From NCBI RefSeq assembly GCF_016482825.1, contig NZ_JAEMNV010000002.1:744001-808000 (forward strand): a stretch of DNA of 64,000 bases, written 5' to 3'. Position numbers and translations under genes: made by a program. The stretch comes from Antrihabitans stalagmiti. GTDB taxonomy: Bacteria > Actinomycetota > Actinomycetes > Mycobacteriales > Mycobacteriaceae. A model generated the notes under the pieces. The model ran no database searches. It was not told the origin of the DNA and saw nothing but the letters and a program-made list of their open reading frames with translations. Position 1 is the first letter of the stretch. Each line of letters begins with the position of its first letter. This document shows, one piece after another, positions 23,114-33,056 of the stretch.

Positions 23114-23394
23114 GCGAACATTGCGCAGTTGACCCGATGCGCTTCGGTGTAGTTGTCGTAGCACCCTTGCACCCGTGCCCGAAGTGCCCTGAGTTCGTCG
23201 AGTAACTCATCGGTCTGACGGTGCCAGTCGGTGTTTCCTGTCCAGAAGGAATCGCCGCCGTCACCGTCGAAGTCGCTTTTCGTCGTTGTTGCCGAATGCC
23301 GCACCGCGTTGTTGATTTCGATCAACGAGCTGATTCGACCATCCAGTTCTGCGACGAAGCGTTCCATCGTCGGCAGGTCGTAGCCGTGTGCCAT
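23110..23394 (-). CDS. WXG100-like ESX protein, second of pair
   Basis: This encodes 94 residues from ATG at 23394 with GGAGG upstream. The size and helix-turn-helix layout match WXG100 proteins. The turn reads FWTGN (W-x-G kept), flanked by helices RFVAELDGRISSLIEINNAV and RQTDELLDELRALRARVQGCYDNY. It follows the first WXG100 gene by four bases and overlaps the lipoprotein gene by four. It probably forms a heterodimer with the upstream product for type VII export. Confidence 0.8.
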   Translation of the reverse strand: MAHGYDLPTMERFVAELDGRISSLIEINNAVRHSATTTKSDFDGDGGDSFWTGNTDWHRQTDELLDELRALRARVQGCYDNYTEAHRVNCAMFA

Positions 23395-23398
23395 GGTG

Positions 23399-23710
23399 CT
23401 ACGCCTCCCGCGCTGTTGCGTCGAAATCGGCGGCGCTGGCACGTTCTTGGTCGTCGTACGCAGTCGATGCTGCGCCTAGGCCGTCGGCGTCGTAGGAGAT
23501 CTTTCCGATGTGGGCATCGATCCGCTCGCGCAAATCACTCCATACCTCCGCGACAGAATCTGCAGCTCCGCCGGTCCAGGTCTCCTGTAGCCCGTCGTGA
23601 TCGCGATGGATACGGTCGAGAACCTCACGCAGATCAGTGTGGTGATCGGTGAATTGGCCGGACCCTTGTCGCAAGGTGCCGGTATCGACACGTAGTACTT
23701 TGTCCGTCAT
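23399..23710 (-). CDS. WXG100 family ESX protein, first gene of toxin operon
   Basis: This encodes 103 residues. Two helices flank the classical turn WTGGAAD (W-x-G), with VLRVDTGTLRQGSGQF before it and VAEVWSDLRERIDAHIGKISYDADGL after it. It is the first gene of a six-gene operon. No esx ATPase or membrane components are in the window, so the secretion machine must be encoded elsewhere. Confidence 0.85.
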   Translation of the reverse strand: MTDKVLRVDTGTLRQGSGQFTDHHTDLREVLDRIHRDHDGLQETWTGGAADSVAEVWSDLRERIDAHIGKISYDADGLGAASTAYDDQERASAADFDATAREA

Positions 23711-23754
23711 AACGCTTCCGATCCCCCGAACTCGATCCGACCACGGCCAGAGAG

Positions 23755-24213
23755 GTGCCCCCGTTGCATTGGAGAAACGAAGCGTCCCCCCAGGCGCAGG
23801 ATGACCTCGACTCCCTGCTGGAGGACAGTGTAAATGCTGCTGCCGTTTCGCTCAGCGCTAGCGGCGGCTTCTCCACTTTTATGCTCGTTATCGCTAAGAA
23901 CGCTCAACGCGGGGTGAGACAGCTCGGCACGACGCTCGGAACCGACGACGAACTGGCCATACAGCGCAGTCTCGAACTGCCCGAAGACGAGCAGAACTTG
24001 CTCGCCCGCGCGACAGTCTTCGATGTCACAGTCCAAGCTCCCTTCACCGGCGATGCGATCAAAGTTCTTTTGGAGCACCGAGATCGGATCGCACTCGACG
24101 TTCTCGTGCCGTACGCGGCTGCCGATGACTCGGTAGATATCGACATGGACAGAGCGAACGCGGCGAGCGGAGAAGTTCGACTATGGCGGCCGAAAGCATC
24201 AGCTCCTCAGTAG
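23755..24213 (+). CDS. Hypothetical protein
   Basis: This encodes 152 residues from GTG at 23755 (MPPLHWRNEA), divergent from the WXG100 operon and separated from it by 44 bases. The composition is coding-like, with acidic residues spread through it. The segments DDLDSLLEDSVNAAAVSLS and DVTVQAPFTGDAIKVLLEHRDRIALDV look like alternating helices and strands. I recognise no family. Position suggests it may belong to the ESX locus. Confidence 0.6.
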   Translation: MPPLHWRNEASPQAQDDLDSLLEDSVNAAAVSLSASGGFSTFMLVIAKNAQRGVRQLGTTLGTDDELAIQRSLELPEDEQNLLARATVFDVTVQAPFTGDAIKVLLEHRDRIALDVLVPYAAADDSVDIDMDRANAASGEVRLWRPKASAPQ

Positions 24214-24229
24214 GTCCGTTCGCCGGTCG

Positions 24230-26182
24230 CTAGTCCTTCTTCGCCATCCGGTCGGTGCCGTACGCGGCATACCACTCGATCAACTCTGGTGCATCGACAG
24301 CACTTCGGTCGACCGCGCGCGCGGCATCGCCGCCCTGGAAGATGCGCTTGATCGGCACTTCCAACTTCTTGCCTGTGCGTGTGTGCGGGATTCCCGGCGC
24401 AAGCACGATGTCGTCGGGCACATGCCGTGGCGACGCTTGGTCCCTGATCGCCGTCTTGATCCGCGTGCGTAATGCGTCGTCGAGTTCGGCATCGCCCGCA
24501 AGGACGACGAACAACGGCATCCAGTAGTCGCCGTCGGGCTGCTCGGCCCCGATCACAAGGGCTTCGGAAATCTCCGGCAAATTCTCGACCGCTTGGTAGA
24601 TGTCGGCGCTACCCATTCGAATGCCGTTGCGGTTCAACGTCGAATCCGAACGACCGTGCACCTCGATGCTGCCGCGCTCGGTAATGGTGATCCAGTCGCC
24701 GTGCCGCCACACACCGGGGTAGGTGTCGAAATAGGCGTCGCGATAACGCTTTCCGTCAGGGTCGTTCCAGAACTCGATCGGCATCGACGGCATCGGCGCC
24801 GTGATCACCAGCTCACCGACCTCGCCACGCACCGACTGCCCGTTCACGTCGAACGCATCCAACGCGACGCCAAGGAACGGTACCGACAACTCCCCCGGCC
24901 AGACCGGGACCGTCCGCACACCGCCGATGAACGCCGAAACCACATCGGTACCGCCGCTGATGGAGCCAACCTGCACTCCGACGTTGTCACGCAACCACAG
25001 TGACGACGACGGCGGCAGCGCGGAGCCGGTGATGCCGACGGTACGCAGAGCGCTCAGGTCGTGATCGGTGCGCGGCACCCCACCCGCTTTGGCGCAGGCA
25101 AGTACGTAACCGGGGCTGGTCCCGAGCACGGTCACCTGTTCCCGCGCGGCAACATTCCACAGCGCGTCCGTCGTCGGATGCGACGGGCTGCCGTCGTAAC
25201 ACACGATGGTCGAACCGACCAGCAGACCCGCGACCTGGAAGTTCCACATCATCCAACTCGGACTCGTGTACCAGAAGAAGTTGTCGTCATGACCGATATC
25301 GGTCTGCAGCGCAACGGCTTTCAGGTGCTCCAAGAGCACTCCCCCGTGCCCGTGCACGATCCCCTTCGGCAACCCCGTCGTACCCGAGGAGAACACAACC
25401 CACAGCGGATGACCGAAAGGTACTGCAACAGAGGTTGGTTCGCTCTCACCGGCGGTAGCGTCGGCCCAGTCGATCGTGCCGTCGACCGGCGCTTCGATGC
25501 GGGAAACAAGTACGGTCGCCTGCAAGGTCGGCAGGCCAGCGCGCAACTGCTCGACCTCACCTCGCCGATCATGGGTCTTACCACCGAAGTGATACCCGTC
25601 AGCAGCGATCAATACCGTCGGATCGAGCTGGCCGAGCCGCGTCAAAGCTGCGGGAGCCGAATAGTCCTGGCCGCATGCGCTCCACACAGCGCCGAGGCTT
25701 GCTGTCGCGAGGAAGGCGACAACTGTCTCGGGAATGTTCGGCAGATATCCGACGACGCGATCACCAGTCCCAACGCCCAGACCCCGCAATGTCGCGGCGA
25801 GCGCGTCGACCTGCCGGAGCAACTCGGGCCACGACGTCTCGGTCCTTTCACCACCCTCGCCGACGTACACGATCGCCGGACGATCATCGCGTGCCTGCCT
25901 GCGAACCTGGTCGACGTAGTTCAGCTCGGCACCGGCAAACCACGTTGCGCCTGGCATCGCCGACGAGGCGAGAGCAACACCCGGTTCGGGCGAGATGATC
26001 TCGAAGTAGTCCCAGACCGCACGCCAGAATTCGTCGAGATTGTCGACGGACCAGCGCCACAGCGAGTGGTAATCGGGATAGGCAGTGCCCGTTCGCGTTT
26101 CGACAAACCGCGCAAAATCTGTGACAACAGCAGAGTCGATATCCGCAGGGCTCGGCACCCACTGTGGCTCTACTGTCGTCAT
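24230..26182 (-). CDS. Acetoacetate-CoA ligase (acetoacetyl-CoA synthetase)
   Basis: This encodes 650 residues from ATG at 26182, preceded by AAAGG; the frame extends upstream into the citE-like gene, but that part is not family-like. It belongs to the ANL superfamily: P-loop VVFSSGTTGLPKGIVHGHGG, HGDWITI motif, GRSDSTLNRNG and the terminal lysine segment HTRTGKKLEVPIK. The N-terminal WWRWSVDNLDEFWRAVWDYF-like stretch (reads LWRWSVDN) and 650-residue length fit acetoacetyl-CoA synthetase. It would activate acetoacetate released from HMG-CoA. It is last in the leucine operon, 11 bases after the CitE gene, where mycobacteria carry scoAB and fadD35 instead. Confidence 0.92.
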   Translation of the reverse strand: MTTVEPQWVPSPADIDSAVVTDFARFVETRTGTAYPDYHSLWRWSVDNLDEFWRAVWDYFEIISPEPGVALASSAMPGATWFAGAELNYVDQVRRQARDDRPAIVYVGEGGERTETSWPELLRQVDALAATLRGLGVGTGDRVVGYLPNIPETVVAFLATASLGAVWSACGQDYSAPAALTRLGQLDPTVLIAADGYHFGGKTHDRRGEVEQLRAGLPTLQATVLVSRIEAPVDGTIDWADATAGESEPTSVAVPFGHPLWVVFSSGTTGLPKGIVHGHGGVLLEHLKAVALQTDIGHDDNFFWYTSPSWMMWNFQVAGLLVGSTIVCYDGSPSHPTTDALWNVAAREQVTVLGTSPGYVLACAKAGGVPRTDHDLSALRTVGITGSALPPSSSLWLRDNVGVQVGSISGGTDVVSAFIGGVRTVPVWPGELSVPFLGVALDAFDVNGQSVRGEVGELVITAPMPSMPIEFWNDPDGKRYRDAYFDTYPGVWRHGDWITITERGSIEVHGRSDSTLNRNGIRMGSADIYQAVENLPEISEALVIGAEQPDGDYWMPLFVVLAGDAELDDALRTRIKTAIRDQASPRHVPDDIVLAPGIPHTRTGKKLEVPIKRIFQGGDAARAVDRSAVDAPELIEWYAAYGTDRMAKKD

Positions 26183-26193
26183 CGACTGCCTTT

Positions 26194-27021
26194 CTATCGC
26201 GCGCTCGGCGCGCGCCGAACAATCTGTTCCGCGTGCCGCAGCACTGGTGAATCGACCATTTTTCCTTCGAACGCAAACACACCGCGCTCGGAGGCGGCTG
26301 CGGCCAAAACCCGCTGCGCCCAATCGAGCTCAGCCGCCTCAGGTGCATAAGCCTGCCTGATCACCGCGACCTGGGTCGGGTGAATTGCAACTTTCACATC
26401 GAACCCGACCGCGACAGCATCGAGCGTCTCGGTGCGCAGCCCATCGAGATCCTTGATGTCGAGGTACACCGAATCCAGCGCCAGCCGACCATGCGCTTTT
26501 CCGGCGAGCAACGACGTCGATCGGACGTGCTGCGCCACAGCGCGGTAGCGGCCATCCTCACCCCGGCTCGCGTTACCGCCGAGACCCGCAACCAGATCCT
26601 CCGCGCCCCACATGATGCCGATGGTGTTGTCGATATGGCTTGCCTCGACGACCGCGAGCGCACCGAGCGGCGACTCGATCAGCACGATCACCTGCCGCGG
26701 TGCAAGCGACCGGACATGTTCCGCCGATTCACATTTCGCAAGCATCACCCGCGGATAGTCGGTCTTCGACAGCGCCGCGATATCGAGAGCGTGGTCGTCG
26801 GTACCGACAGCATTGATTCTGACGATCGTCGAATTCGGATCGAGCGGCGTATCGACGAGAGCAGCCCGTGCGGCCGCCTTGTCGGCAGGTGCGACGCCAT
26901 CCTCCAAATCCAAGATCACCACGTCGGCGATCGCAGCCGCCTTCGCAAAACGCTCCGGACGATCGGCCGGGCAGAACAGCCACGCCGGACCCGGTGACAC
27001 CCAGGTGGCAACATCGGTCAT
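26194..27021 (-). CDS. CitE-like beta-hydroxyacyl-CoA lyase (HpcH/HpaI family)
   Basis: This encodes 275 residues. Family landmarks are WLFCPADRPERFAKA, VVILDLEDGVAPADK, the metal site IESPLGALAVVEA and MWGAEDLVAGLGG. The gene position matches mycobacterial Rv2498c, a bifunctional lyase known to cleave (R)-HMG-CoA and citramalyl-CoA in leucine and itaconate breakdown. The same role is inferred here from family and synteny. The start overlaps the MaoC gene by four bases. Confidence 0.9.
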   Translation of the reverse strand: MTDVATWVSPGPAWLFCPADRPERFAKAAAIADVVILDLEDGVAPADKAAARAALVDTPLDPNSTIVRINAVGTDDHALDIAALSKTDYPRVMLAKCESAEHVRSLAPRQVIVLIESPLGALAVVEASHIDNTIGIMWGAEDLVAGLGGNASRGEDGRYRAVAQHVRSTSLLAGKAHGRLALDSVYLDIKDLDGLRTETLDAVAVGFDVKVAIHPTQVAVIRQAYAPEAAELDWAQRVLAAAASERGVFAFEGKMVDSPVLRHAEQIVRRAPSAR

Positions 27022-27509
27022 GTCACGTCCTCCTCGGGTCGCTTCCGGACCAGGGTCTTGCGGGTCGCCGTTGCAACAACATCGCCGTGCTGGTTACGAG
27101 CAGTATGCGCGAACGTGATGATGCCCTCCCCAGGGCGGCTCTTCGACTCACGCTTGTCCGTGATCACAGTCTCCGCATACATCGTGTCACCGTGAAACAG
27201 CGGCTTCGGAAACGCAATATCCGAAAATCCCAAATTCGCGACGATCGTCCCCTGCGTCAACTGCGCCACCGACAAACCGACAAGCGTCGACAACGTGAAC
27301 ATCGAATTCACCAACCGCTGATTGAACGGCGGCAACTGCTCACTGAACGCCGCGTCCAAATGCAGAGCCTGAGTGTTCATCGTCAACGTCGTGAACAGAA
27401 CATTGTCCGCCTCTGTGATTGTCCGACCGGGACGATGTTCGTACACGACATCGGTGTCGAACTCCTCGAACCAGAGTCCGCGCTGAACTATGCGTGCCGG
27501 GCCGCTCAC
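27018..27509 (-). CDS. MaoC-family enoyl-CoA hydratase
   Basis: This encodes 163 residues with the hot-dog MaoC pattern: an early acidic FEEFDTDVVYEHRPGRTITEAD and the central helix NSMFTLSTLVGLSVAQLTQGTIVANLG. The catalytic-type segment FPKPLFHGDTMYAETVI and HTARNQHGDVVATATRKTL follow. It hydrates an enoyl-CoA, here probably 3-methylglutaconyl-CoA, in the position of Rv2499c. It overlaps the genes on both sides by four bases. Confidence 0.9.
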   Translation of the reverse strand: MSGPARIVQRGLWFEEFDTDVVYEHRPGRTITEADNVLFTTLTMNTQALHLDAAFSEQLPPFNQRLVNSMFTLSTLVGLSVAQLTQGTIVANLGFSDIAFPKPLFHGDTMYAETVITDKRESKSRPGEGIITFAHTARNQHGDVVATATRKTLVRKRPEEDVT

Positions 27510-28669
27510 AGGCCGGCTTCTCTTGCTATCAGCATCAACTGCACCTCTGTTGTGCCCTCGCCGATTTCGAGGATCTTGCTGTCACGGTAGTGACGCGCCA
27601 CCGAGTACTCGTTCATAAATCCGTAGCCACCGAAGATCTGCGTCGCATCACGGGCATTGTCCATCGCCGCCTCGCTGCCGACCAGCTTCGCAATCGACGC
27701 CTGCTTCTTGAACGGCTTACCCGCCAACATCCGAGCCGCCGCGTCGTAATACGCGGTCCGCGCGACATGCGCCCGAACCTCCATACGCGCGATCTTGAAG
27801 GCGATCGCCTGATTGCGCCCGATCGCCTGACCGAACGCCTCACGCTCCTTGGCGTACTTCACGCTTTCGTCCACGCACCCCTGCGCAGCGCCAACACTCA
27901 GCGCGGCGAGCGCGATTCGGCCCTCGTCGAGGATCCGGAGGAAGTTCGCATAGCCGCGACCACGCTCGCCAAGGAGGTTCTCCTCGGGCACGCGCACATC
28001 CTGGAACGTCAGCGGATGCGTGTCCGAGGCATTCCAACCAACCTTGTTGTAGGCAGGCTCGGCCGTGAACCCTGGCGTATCGGTCGGCACGATGATCGTC
28101 GAGATCTCCTTCGCGCCGTTGTCACGCTGACCAGTCACCGCCGTGACCGTCACCAGTCGGGTGATGTCGGTGCCGGAGTTGGTGATGAACTGCTTGTTGC
28201 CGTTGATGATCCACTCGCCGCTGTCGGCCTTTGCGGTAGTCCGTGTTCCGCCCGCGTCGCTACCTGCACCGGGCTCCGTCAGACCGAAGGCCCCCAACGC
28301 TTTTCCACTCGTCAGCATGGGCAGCCACTCTTCACGCTGCGCGTCGGTGCCGAACCGGAAGATCGGCATCGCACCGAGTGAGACACCTGCTTCCAAGGTC
28401 ACCGCAACACTCTGGTCGACCTTGCCGAGTTCCTCGAGGGCGAGGCACAGTGCGAAGTAGTCGCCACCCATGCCGCCGACCTCCTCGGGAAACGGCAGCC
28501 CGAACAGACCCATGTCGGCCATTCCGGCGATCACTTCGTACGGGAACGTGTGGTTCGCATCGTGTTCGGCCGCAACAGGGGCCACGACCGACTGCGCAAA
28601 ATCGCGGACCGTCTTCGCGAGCTGCAAGTATTCGTCGGGCAGTTCGCCCGTGGACAGAGTGTCGGTCAT
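27506..28669 (-). CDS. Acyl-CoA dehydrogenase, probably isovaleryl-CoA dehydrogenase
   Basis: This encodes 387 residues, full length for the family. Motifs visible are [19 protein letters not shown] (FAD/substrate loop), FITNSGTD and the C-terminal [33 protein letters not shown]. It occupies the FadE19 position of the mycobacterial leucine operon, so isovaleryl-CoA is the likely substrate. It is coupled by four-base overlaps to accA1 before it and maoC after it. Confidence 0.92.
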   Translation of the reverse strand: MTDTLSTGELPDEYLQLAKTVRDFAQSVVAPVAAEHDANHTFPYEVIAGMADMGLFGLPFPEEVGGMGGDYFALCLALEELGKVDQSVAVTLEAGVSLGAMPIFRFGTDAQREEWLPMLTSGKALGAFGLTEPGAGSDAGGTRTTAKADSGEWIINGNKQFITNSGTDITRLVTVTAVTGQRDNGAKEISTIIVPTDTPGFTAEPAYNKVGWNASDTHPLTFQDVRVPEENLLGERGRGYANFLRILDEGRIALAALSVGAAQGCVDESVKYAKEREAFGQAIGRNQAIAFKIARMEVRAHVARTAYYDAAARMLAGKPFKKQASIAKLVGSEAAMDNARDATQIFGGYGFMNEYSVARHYRDSKILEIGEGTTEVQLMLIAREAGL

Positions 28670-30681
28670 GATGCATCCCTGGTTTCGTTTGTTTCGGATT
28701 CGGTGTCTTTGGAGGGCGTTACTCGGACGAGCAGCTGGTCGACCTTCACCTGATCGCCCTGTGCCACAAGTAGTTCGACCACGCCGTCGATCGGTGAGGT
28801 GAGCGCGTGTTCCATCTTCATGGCCTCGACCACGACGACCGCGGTACCGGCCGTGACGGTCGCACCGTTCTCGACGTTGACGGCGATCACGGCACCCGGC
28901 ATCGGACTGGTGATCTCGGCGTCGCCGGTGTGGGCGTCACCCGCACGGATGCTGACCTCGCGCACCTCACGCACGACTGTCGTTCCGTCGATGCCCGCGA
29001 GCCAGATGAGGCCGTCGTGGGTCGCAACGAGGTAGTCCGCACGCAGTCCGTCGATCGTCACAGCGAGTACGCCATCGTGCAGTTCGGCACTCATGGCCCG
29101 AGAATCGTTGTCCTCGATCGCAACTCGGGCATCGGTCGGCGTGCCGGTGATGCGCACATGATCGGTGCGAGCGGGCGTCGACAGCCGGAAGCTGGTCGGC
29201 GCTGTCGTCCCGATGCGCCAGCCGGATGGCGTCGACCACGGATCCGATCCGGCGCTCTGCCAGCCCTGGATCCAGCGATACACACCAGCCGCGATGAAGA
29301 CGTCGTCCGTCGGTTCCGCCGCGACGAAGTCCTCGACACGACGGTCGAGCAGTCCGGTATCCAGCCGACCCGCGACGACGTCGGGGTCGGCGAGCAGGAA
29401 GCGCGCGAACTCGATGTTGGTGACAACGCCGAGCACCGCGGTCTGCGCGAGTGCGCGGTCGAGTTTGCGCAGCGCGGCCGCACGGTCGGCGGCGTGCACG
29501 ATCACCTTCGACAGCATCGGATCGTAGTCGGAGCCGACGACCGTCCCGCGCCGCAGTCCCGAATCCACTCGCACGCCAACGCCGCTCGGCTCGACGAGGT
29601 CGACGACGGTGCCACCGGTCGGTAGGAAACCCCGCGACGGGTCCTCGGCGTAAACACGGGTTTCGATGGCGTGGCCAGTCATCGTGATGTCGTCCTGGCC
29701 GATCGAGAGTTCTTCGCCCGCCGCGATCCGCACCTGCCACTCGACCAAGTCCTGTCCGGTGACCAGCTCGGTCACGGGGTGTTCGACTTGAAGTCGGGTG
29801 TTCATCTCCATGAAGAAGAACTCGTCCGGACTGTCGGCGGAGACGATGAATTCGACTGTGCCCGCGCCTATGTAGTCGACACTGCGCGCCGTGTTGCACG
29901 CTGCGGCGCCGATGCGGGCACGGGTCGCTTCGTCGAGCAGCGGAGAAGGTGCTTCTTCGATCACCTTCTGGTGGCGACGTTGCAGACTGCATTCACGTTC
30001 GCCGAGGTGAATGATGTTGCCGTGTTTGTCGGCAAGCACTTGCACCTCGATGTGCCTTGGCCGCAACACGAACCGTTCGAGGAACAGTGTGTCGTCGCCG
30101 AAAGCCGACGCAGCCTCGCGGCGCGCACTCGCCAGAGCGGCAGGCAGATCAGCGGGGTCCTCGACCATCCGCATACCCTTGCCGCCGCCACCCGCTGACG
30201 GTTTGACGAGCACCGGATATCCGATGTCGACCGCGGCGTCGATCAACTCGGCGTCGGTCAGACCCGGCCGCGCGATGCCAGGGACGACTGGGACGTCGAA
30301 CTTCGCTACAGCGTTCTTCGCCGTGATCTTGTCGCCCATCACCTCGATGGCGTGAGTCGACGGACCGACGAATTCGATACCCGCTTCGTCGAGCGCGGCG
30401 GCGAACTTCGCGTTCTCGGAAAGGAACCCGTAGCCGGGGTGCACGGCTTGCGCGCCGGTCCGCTGAGCAGCTGCAACGACCTTGCCGATGTCGAGGTAGC
30501 TCTCGCGAGCCGCGGCAGGTCCGAGCAGTACTGCGATGTCGGCTTCGTGCACGTGGCGGGCATCGGCGTCGGCCTCGCTGTAGACCGCGACCGAGCGAAT
30601 ACCCATGGCACGCAGTGTCCGAATCACGCGGACTGCGATCTCGCCGCGGTTCGCTACAAGGATGGTGTCGATCCGTTTCAC
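28666..30681 (-). CDS. accA1: Acyl-CoA carboxylase alpha subunit (biotin carboxylase-BCCP)
   Basis: This encodes 671 residues using GTG at 30681, which has AGGA about ten bases upstream. A second GTG at 30690 overlaps the accD1 stop and is also possible. Order: biotin carboxylase N-domain ([17 protein letters not shown]), ATP-grasp with [23 protein letters not shown] and [32 protein letters not shown], and a C-terminal biotinyl domain with EAMKMEH as the biotin lysine. Together with accD1 it should carboxylate 3-methylcrotonyl-CoA. The order and direction equal Rv2501c-Rv2502c. Confidence 0.95.
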   Translation of the reverse strand: MKRIDTILVANRGEIAVRVIRTLRAMGIRSVAVYSEADADARHVHEADIAVLLGPAAARESYLDIGKVVAAAQRTGAQAVHPGYGFLSENAKFAAALDEAGIEFVGPSTHAIEVMGDKITAKNAVAKFDVPVVPGIARPGLTDAELIDAAVDIGYPVLVKPSAGGGGKGMRMVEDPADLPAALASARREAASAFGDDTLFLERFVLRPRHIEVQVLADKHGNIIHLGERECSLQRRHQKVIEEAPSPLLDEATRARIGAAACNTARSVDYIGAGTVEFIVSADSPDEFFFMEMNTRLQVEHPVTELVTGQDLVEWQVRIAAGEELSIGQDDITMTGHAIETRVYAEDPSRGFLPTGGTVVDLVEPSGVGVRVDSGLRRGTVVGSDYDPMLSKVIVHAADRAAALRKLDRALAQTAVLGVVTNIEFARFLLADPDVVAGRLDTGLLDRRVEDFVAAEPTDDVFIAAGVYRWIQGWQSAGSDPWSTPSGWRIGTTAPTSFRLSTPARTDHVRITGTPTDARVAIEDNDSRAMSAELHDGVLAVTIDGLRADYLVATHDGLIWLAGIDGTTVVREVREVSIRAGDAHTGDAEITSPMPGAVIAVNVENGATVTAGTAVVVVEAMKMEHALTSPIDGVVELLVAQGDQVKVDQLLVRVTPSKDTESETNETRDAS

Positions 30682-30686
30682 CCGTC

Positions 30687-32273
30687 TCACATCCTGAATA
30701 CGCCGTAGGAGACCGGCTCGATCGGTGCCTGCGCGCATACCGAAAGTGCCAGTCCGAGAATGGTTCTGGTGTCGGCCGGATCGATGACCCCATCGTCCCA
30801 CAGCCGCGCCGTCGAATAGTAGGGATTGCCCTGACGCTCGTACTGGTCGCGAATCGGGGCCTTGAACGTCTCCTCGTCGTCGGCCGACCACGGCTTGCCC
30901 GACGAGTCGAGTTGATCGCTTCGCACTGTCGCCAACACCGATGCCGCCTGCTCCCCGCCCATAACCGAGATGCGCGCGTTCGGCCACATCCAGAGGAACC
31001 GAGGTGAGTACGCGCGGCCGCACATCGAATAGTTTCCCGCGCCGTACGATCCGCCGATAACGACCGTGAGCTTGGGGACCCGAGCGCACGCGACGGCGGT
31101 GACCATCTTCGCGCCGTGCTTGGCGATGCCCGCGGCCTCGTAGTCGCGACCGACCATAAACCCGGAGATGTTCTGCAGGAACAGCAACGGTATCGAGCGC
31201 TTATCGCACAACTCGATGAAATGTGCACCCTTCATGGCGGATTCGCCGAAGAGGACGCCGTTGTTGGCGATGATCCCGACGGGGTGGCCGTGGATGTGGG
31301 CGAACCCGGTCACAAGGGTCTTGCCGTACTCGGCTTTGAACTCCTGAAATTCGCCGGCGTCGACAACGCGGGTGATCACTTCGTGGACGTCGTACGGTGT
31401 GCGCGGATCGGTCGGCACGACGTCGTAGAGGTCGGTCTGCGGCGCGATCGCATCTCGCGGCAGCAGCCTGTCCCACGGCAGCGCATTGCGCGGACCGAAC
31501 GTCGCGACGATGCGACGCACGATTCGCAGTGCGTCCTGATCGTCTTCGGCGAGGTGGTCGGTGACGCCGGAGACCTTCGAGTGCAGATCGCCGCCGCCGA
31601 GGTCTTCGGCCGTGACAACTTCACCCGTTGCGGCTTTCACCAACGGTGGTCCACCGAGGAAGATCGTGCCCTGATTGCGGACGATCACAGCCTCGTCGCT
31701 CATCGCGGGGACGTACGCGCCACCAGCGGTGCACGACCCCATCACCGATGCGATCTGCGGGATGCCCTTGGCACTCATATTGGCCTGGTTGTAGAAAATG
31801 CGCCCGAAGTGTTCGCGGTCGGGAAACACTTCGTCCTGGCGCGGGAGGAAGGCACCACCGGAGTCGACGAGGTAAATGCACGGCAGATGATTCTGCAGCG
31901 CGATCTCCTGCGCTCGCAGATGCTTCTTGACCGACATCGGGTAGTACGTTCCGCCCTTGACGGTGGCGTCGTTGGCGATGATCAGGCATTCGCGACCCGA
32001 TACTCGGCCGATGCCTGCGATGACGCCCGCGCCTGGGCACTCGTCGTCGTAGAGCCCGTTGGCAGCGAGTGGGGCGATCTCGAGAAACGGACTGCCCGCA
32101 TCGAGAAGGGTGTTCACTCGATCCCTTGGCAGCAGTTTGCCGCGGCTCACATGGCGTTCTCGCGACCGTTCGGGTCCGCCGAGTGCAGCCTGCGCAAGCC
32201 TGCCTTTCAGGTCGTCGACCAACGCGATGTGCTCGGCCCGGTAACCGGTGCCGACGTCTGCAGTGACTGTCAT
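30687..32273 (-). CDS. accD1: Acyl-CoA carboxylase beta subunit (carboxyltransferase)
   Basis: This encodes 528 residues from ATG at 32273 with GAGGA upstream. It has the two crotonase-like halves of a carboxyltransferase: [43 protein letters not shown] and [19 protein letters not shown], then [15 protein letters not shown] and the oxyanion segment [38 protein letters not shown]. The length and the FLPRQ-EVFPD string fit methylcrotonyl-CoA carboxylase. It is the first gene of a six-gene leucine operon divergent from the TetR gene. Confidence 0.95.
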   Translation of the reverse strand: MTVTADVGTGYRAEHIALVDDLKGRLAQAALGGPERSRERHVSRGKLLPRDRVNTLLDAGSPFLEIAPLAANGLYDDECPGAGVIAGIGRVSGRECLIIANDATVKGGTYYPMSVKKHLRAQEIALQNHLPCIYLVDSGGAFLPRQDEVFPDREHFGRIFYNQANMSAKGIPQIASVMGSCTAGGAYVPAMSDEAVIVRNQGTIFLGGPPLVKAATGEVVTAEDLGGGDLHSKVSGVTDHLAEDDQDALRIVRRIVATFGPRNALPWDRLLPRDAIAPQTDLYDVVPTDPRTPYDVHEVITRVVDAGEFQEFKAEYGKTLVTGFAHIHGHPVGIIANNGVLFGESAMKGAHFIELCDKRSIPLLFLQNISGFMVGRDYEAAGIAKHGAKMVTAVACARVPKLTVVIGGSYGAGNYSMCGRAYSPRFLWMWPNARISVMGGEQAASVLATVRSDQLDSSGKPWSADDEETFKAPIRDQYERQGNPYYSTARLWDDGVIDPADTRTILGLALSVCAQAPIEPVSYGVFRM

Positions 32274-32321
32274 CCGCCATCCTCGAGAGTTCGTAGTCGA
32301 TCCAGGAAAATGCTCAATCGG

Positions 32322-32363
32322 GTTAATCGCCAATAACTGAAATCTAAGATAACCTTCATTAAC
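32322..32363. promoter_or_regulatory. Candidate operator between accD1 and the TetR gene
   Basis: The 120-base divergent spacer is unusually AT-rich and has an imperfect palindrome GTTAATCGCCAATAAC at 32322-32337. A related block GATAACCTTCATTAAC follows at 32348-32363 (GTTAAT and GTTATC when read on the minus strand). Such paired sites in a divergent spacer fit control of both genes by the TetR product. Which protein binds is not shown. Confidence 0.45.
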
Positions 32364-32393
32364 TGAGTTGTCCAGACAGCAGGGAGGTGAGCA

Positions 32394-33023
32394 ATGAGCG
32401 CCATGCCGGATCGCGATACCCAAGTCGCAGACGATGCCCCGCCTCCACTCACCCGCCGCGAGCAGATGAAAGCCGATCGGCGCAGCCAACTACTCACCGC
32501 CGCAGCACGATTGATTGCAGAGCGCGGCTTTCCCGGCCTCCGACTCGAAGACCTCGGCGCCGCGGCGGGAATCAGCGGGCCCGCGGTCTACCGCCACTTC
32601 CCCAACAAGGAAGCAGTGCTTGTCGAACTGCTCGGCGGCATCAGTCAGCGTCTACTCGCCGGCGGTACGTCGGTGGCCGACAACGCCGCGACACCGACCG
32701 AAGCGCTGGACAATCTCGTCGAATTCCACCTCGACTTCGCACTCTCCGAGCCCGACCTCATCCGCATCCAGGATCGCGACCTGCAGAGCCTGCCCGCTCC
32801 GGCCCGTCGACAGGTTCGCCGAGCGCAGCGCCAATACGTCGAGGTGTGGGTGAAAGTTTTGCAGCAGGTCGACTCACGACTTTCCGAGTCCGACGCTCGC
32901 GTCAAAGCGCACGCAACGTTCGGTCTCATCAACTCGACGCCCCACAGCGCGAATCCGTCGTCGCCTGCACAGGCGCGGCGGGTCCTCAAGCAGATGACAC
33001 TCGCCGGCCTCGCACCGAACTGA
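32394..33023 (+). CDS. TetR-family regulator of the leucine operon
   Basis: This encodes 209 residues. The helix-turn-helix is clear: [52 protein letters not shown] (residues about 30-80). GGAGGT precedes ATG at 32394. It diverges from accD1, the same arrangement as Rv2506, so it probably represses the operon until an acyl-CoA intermediate builds up. The effector is unknown. Confidence 0.92.
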   Translation: MSAMPDRDTQVADDAPPPLTRREQMKADRRSQLLTAAARLIAERGFPGLRLEDLGAAAGISGPAVYRHFPNKEAVLVELLGGISQRLLAGGTSVADNAATPTEALDNLVEFHLDFALSEPDLIRIQDRDLQSLPAPARRQVRRAQRQYVEVWVKVLQQVDSRLSESDARVKAHATFGLINSTPHSANPSSPAQARRVLKQMTLAGLAPN

Positions 33024-33056
33024 TTTACCTGTTTCCTGGACACTTGACCAGTTAGC

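Noticed and set aside
30690-31089. N-terminal extension of accA1
   Set aside because: It lies within the accD1 coding region in another frame; the conserved protein begins at [12 protein letters not shown].
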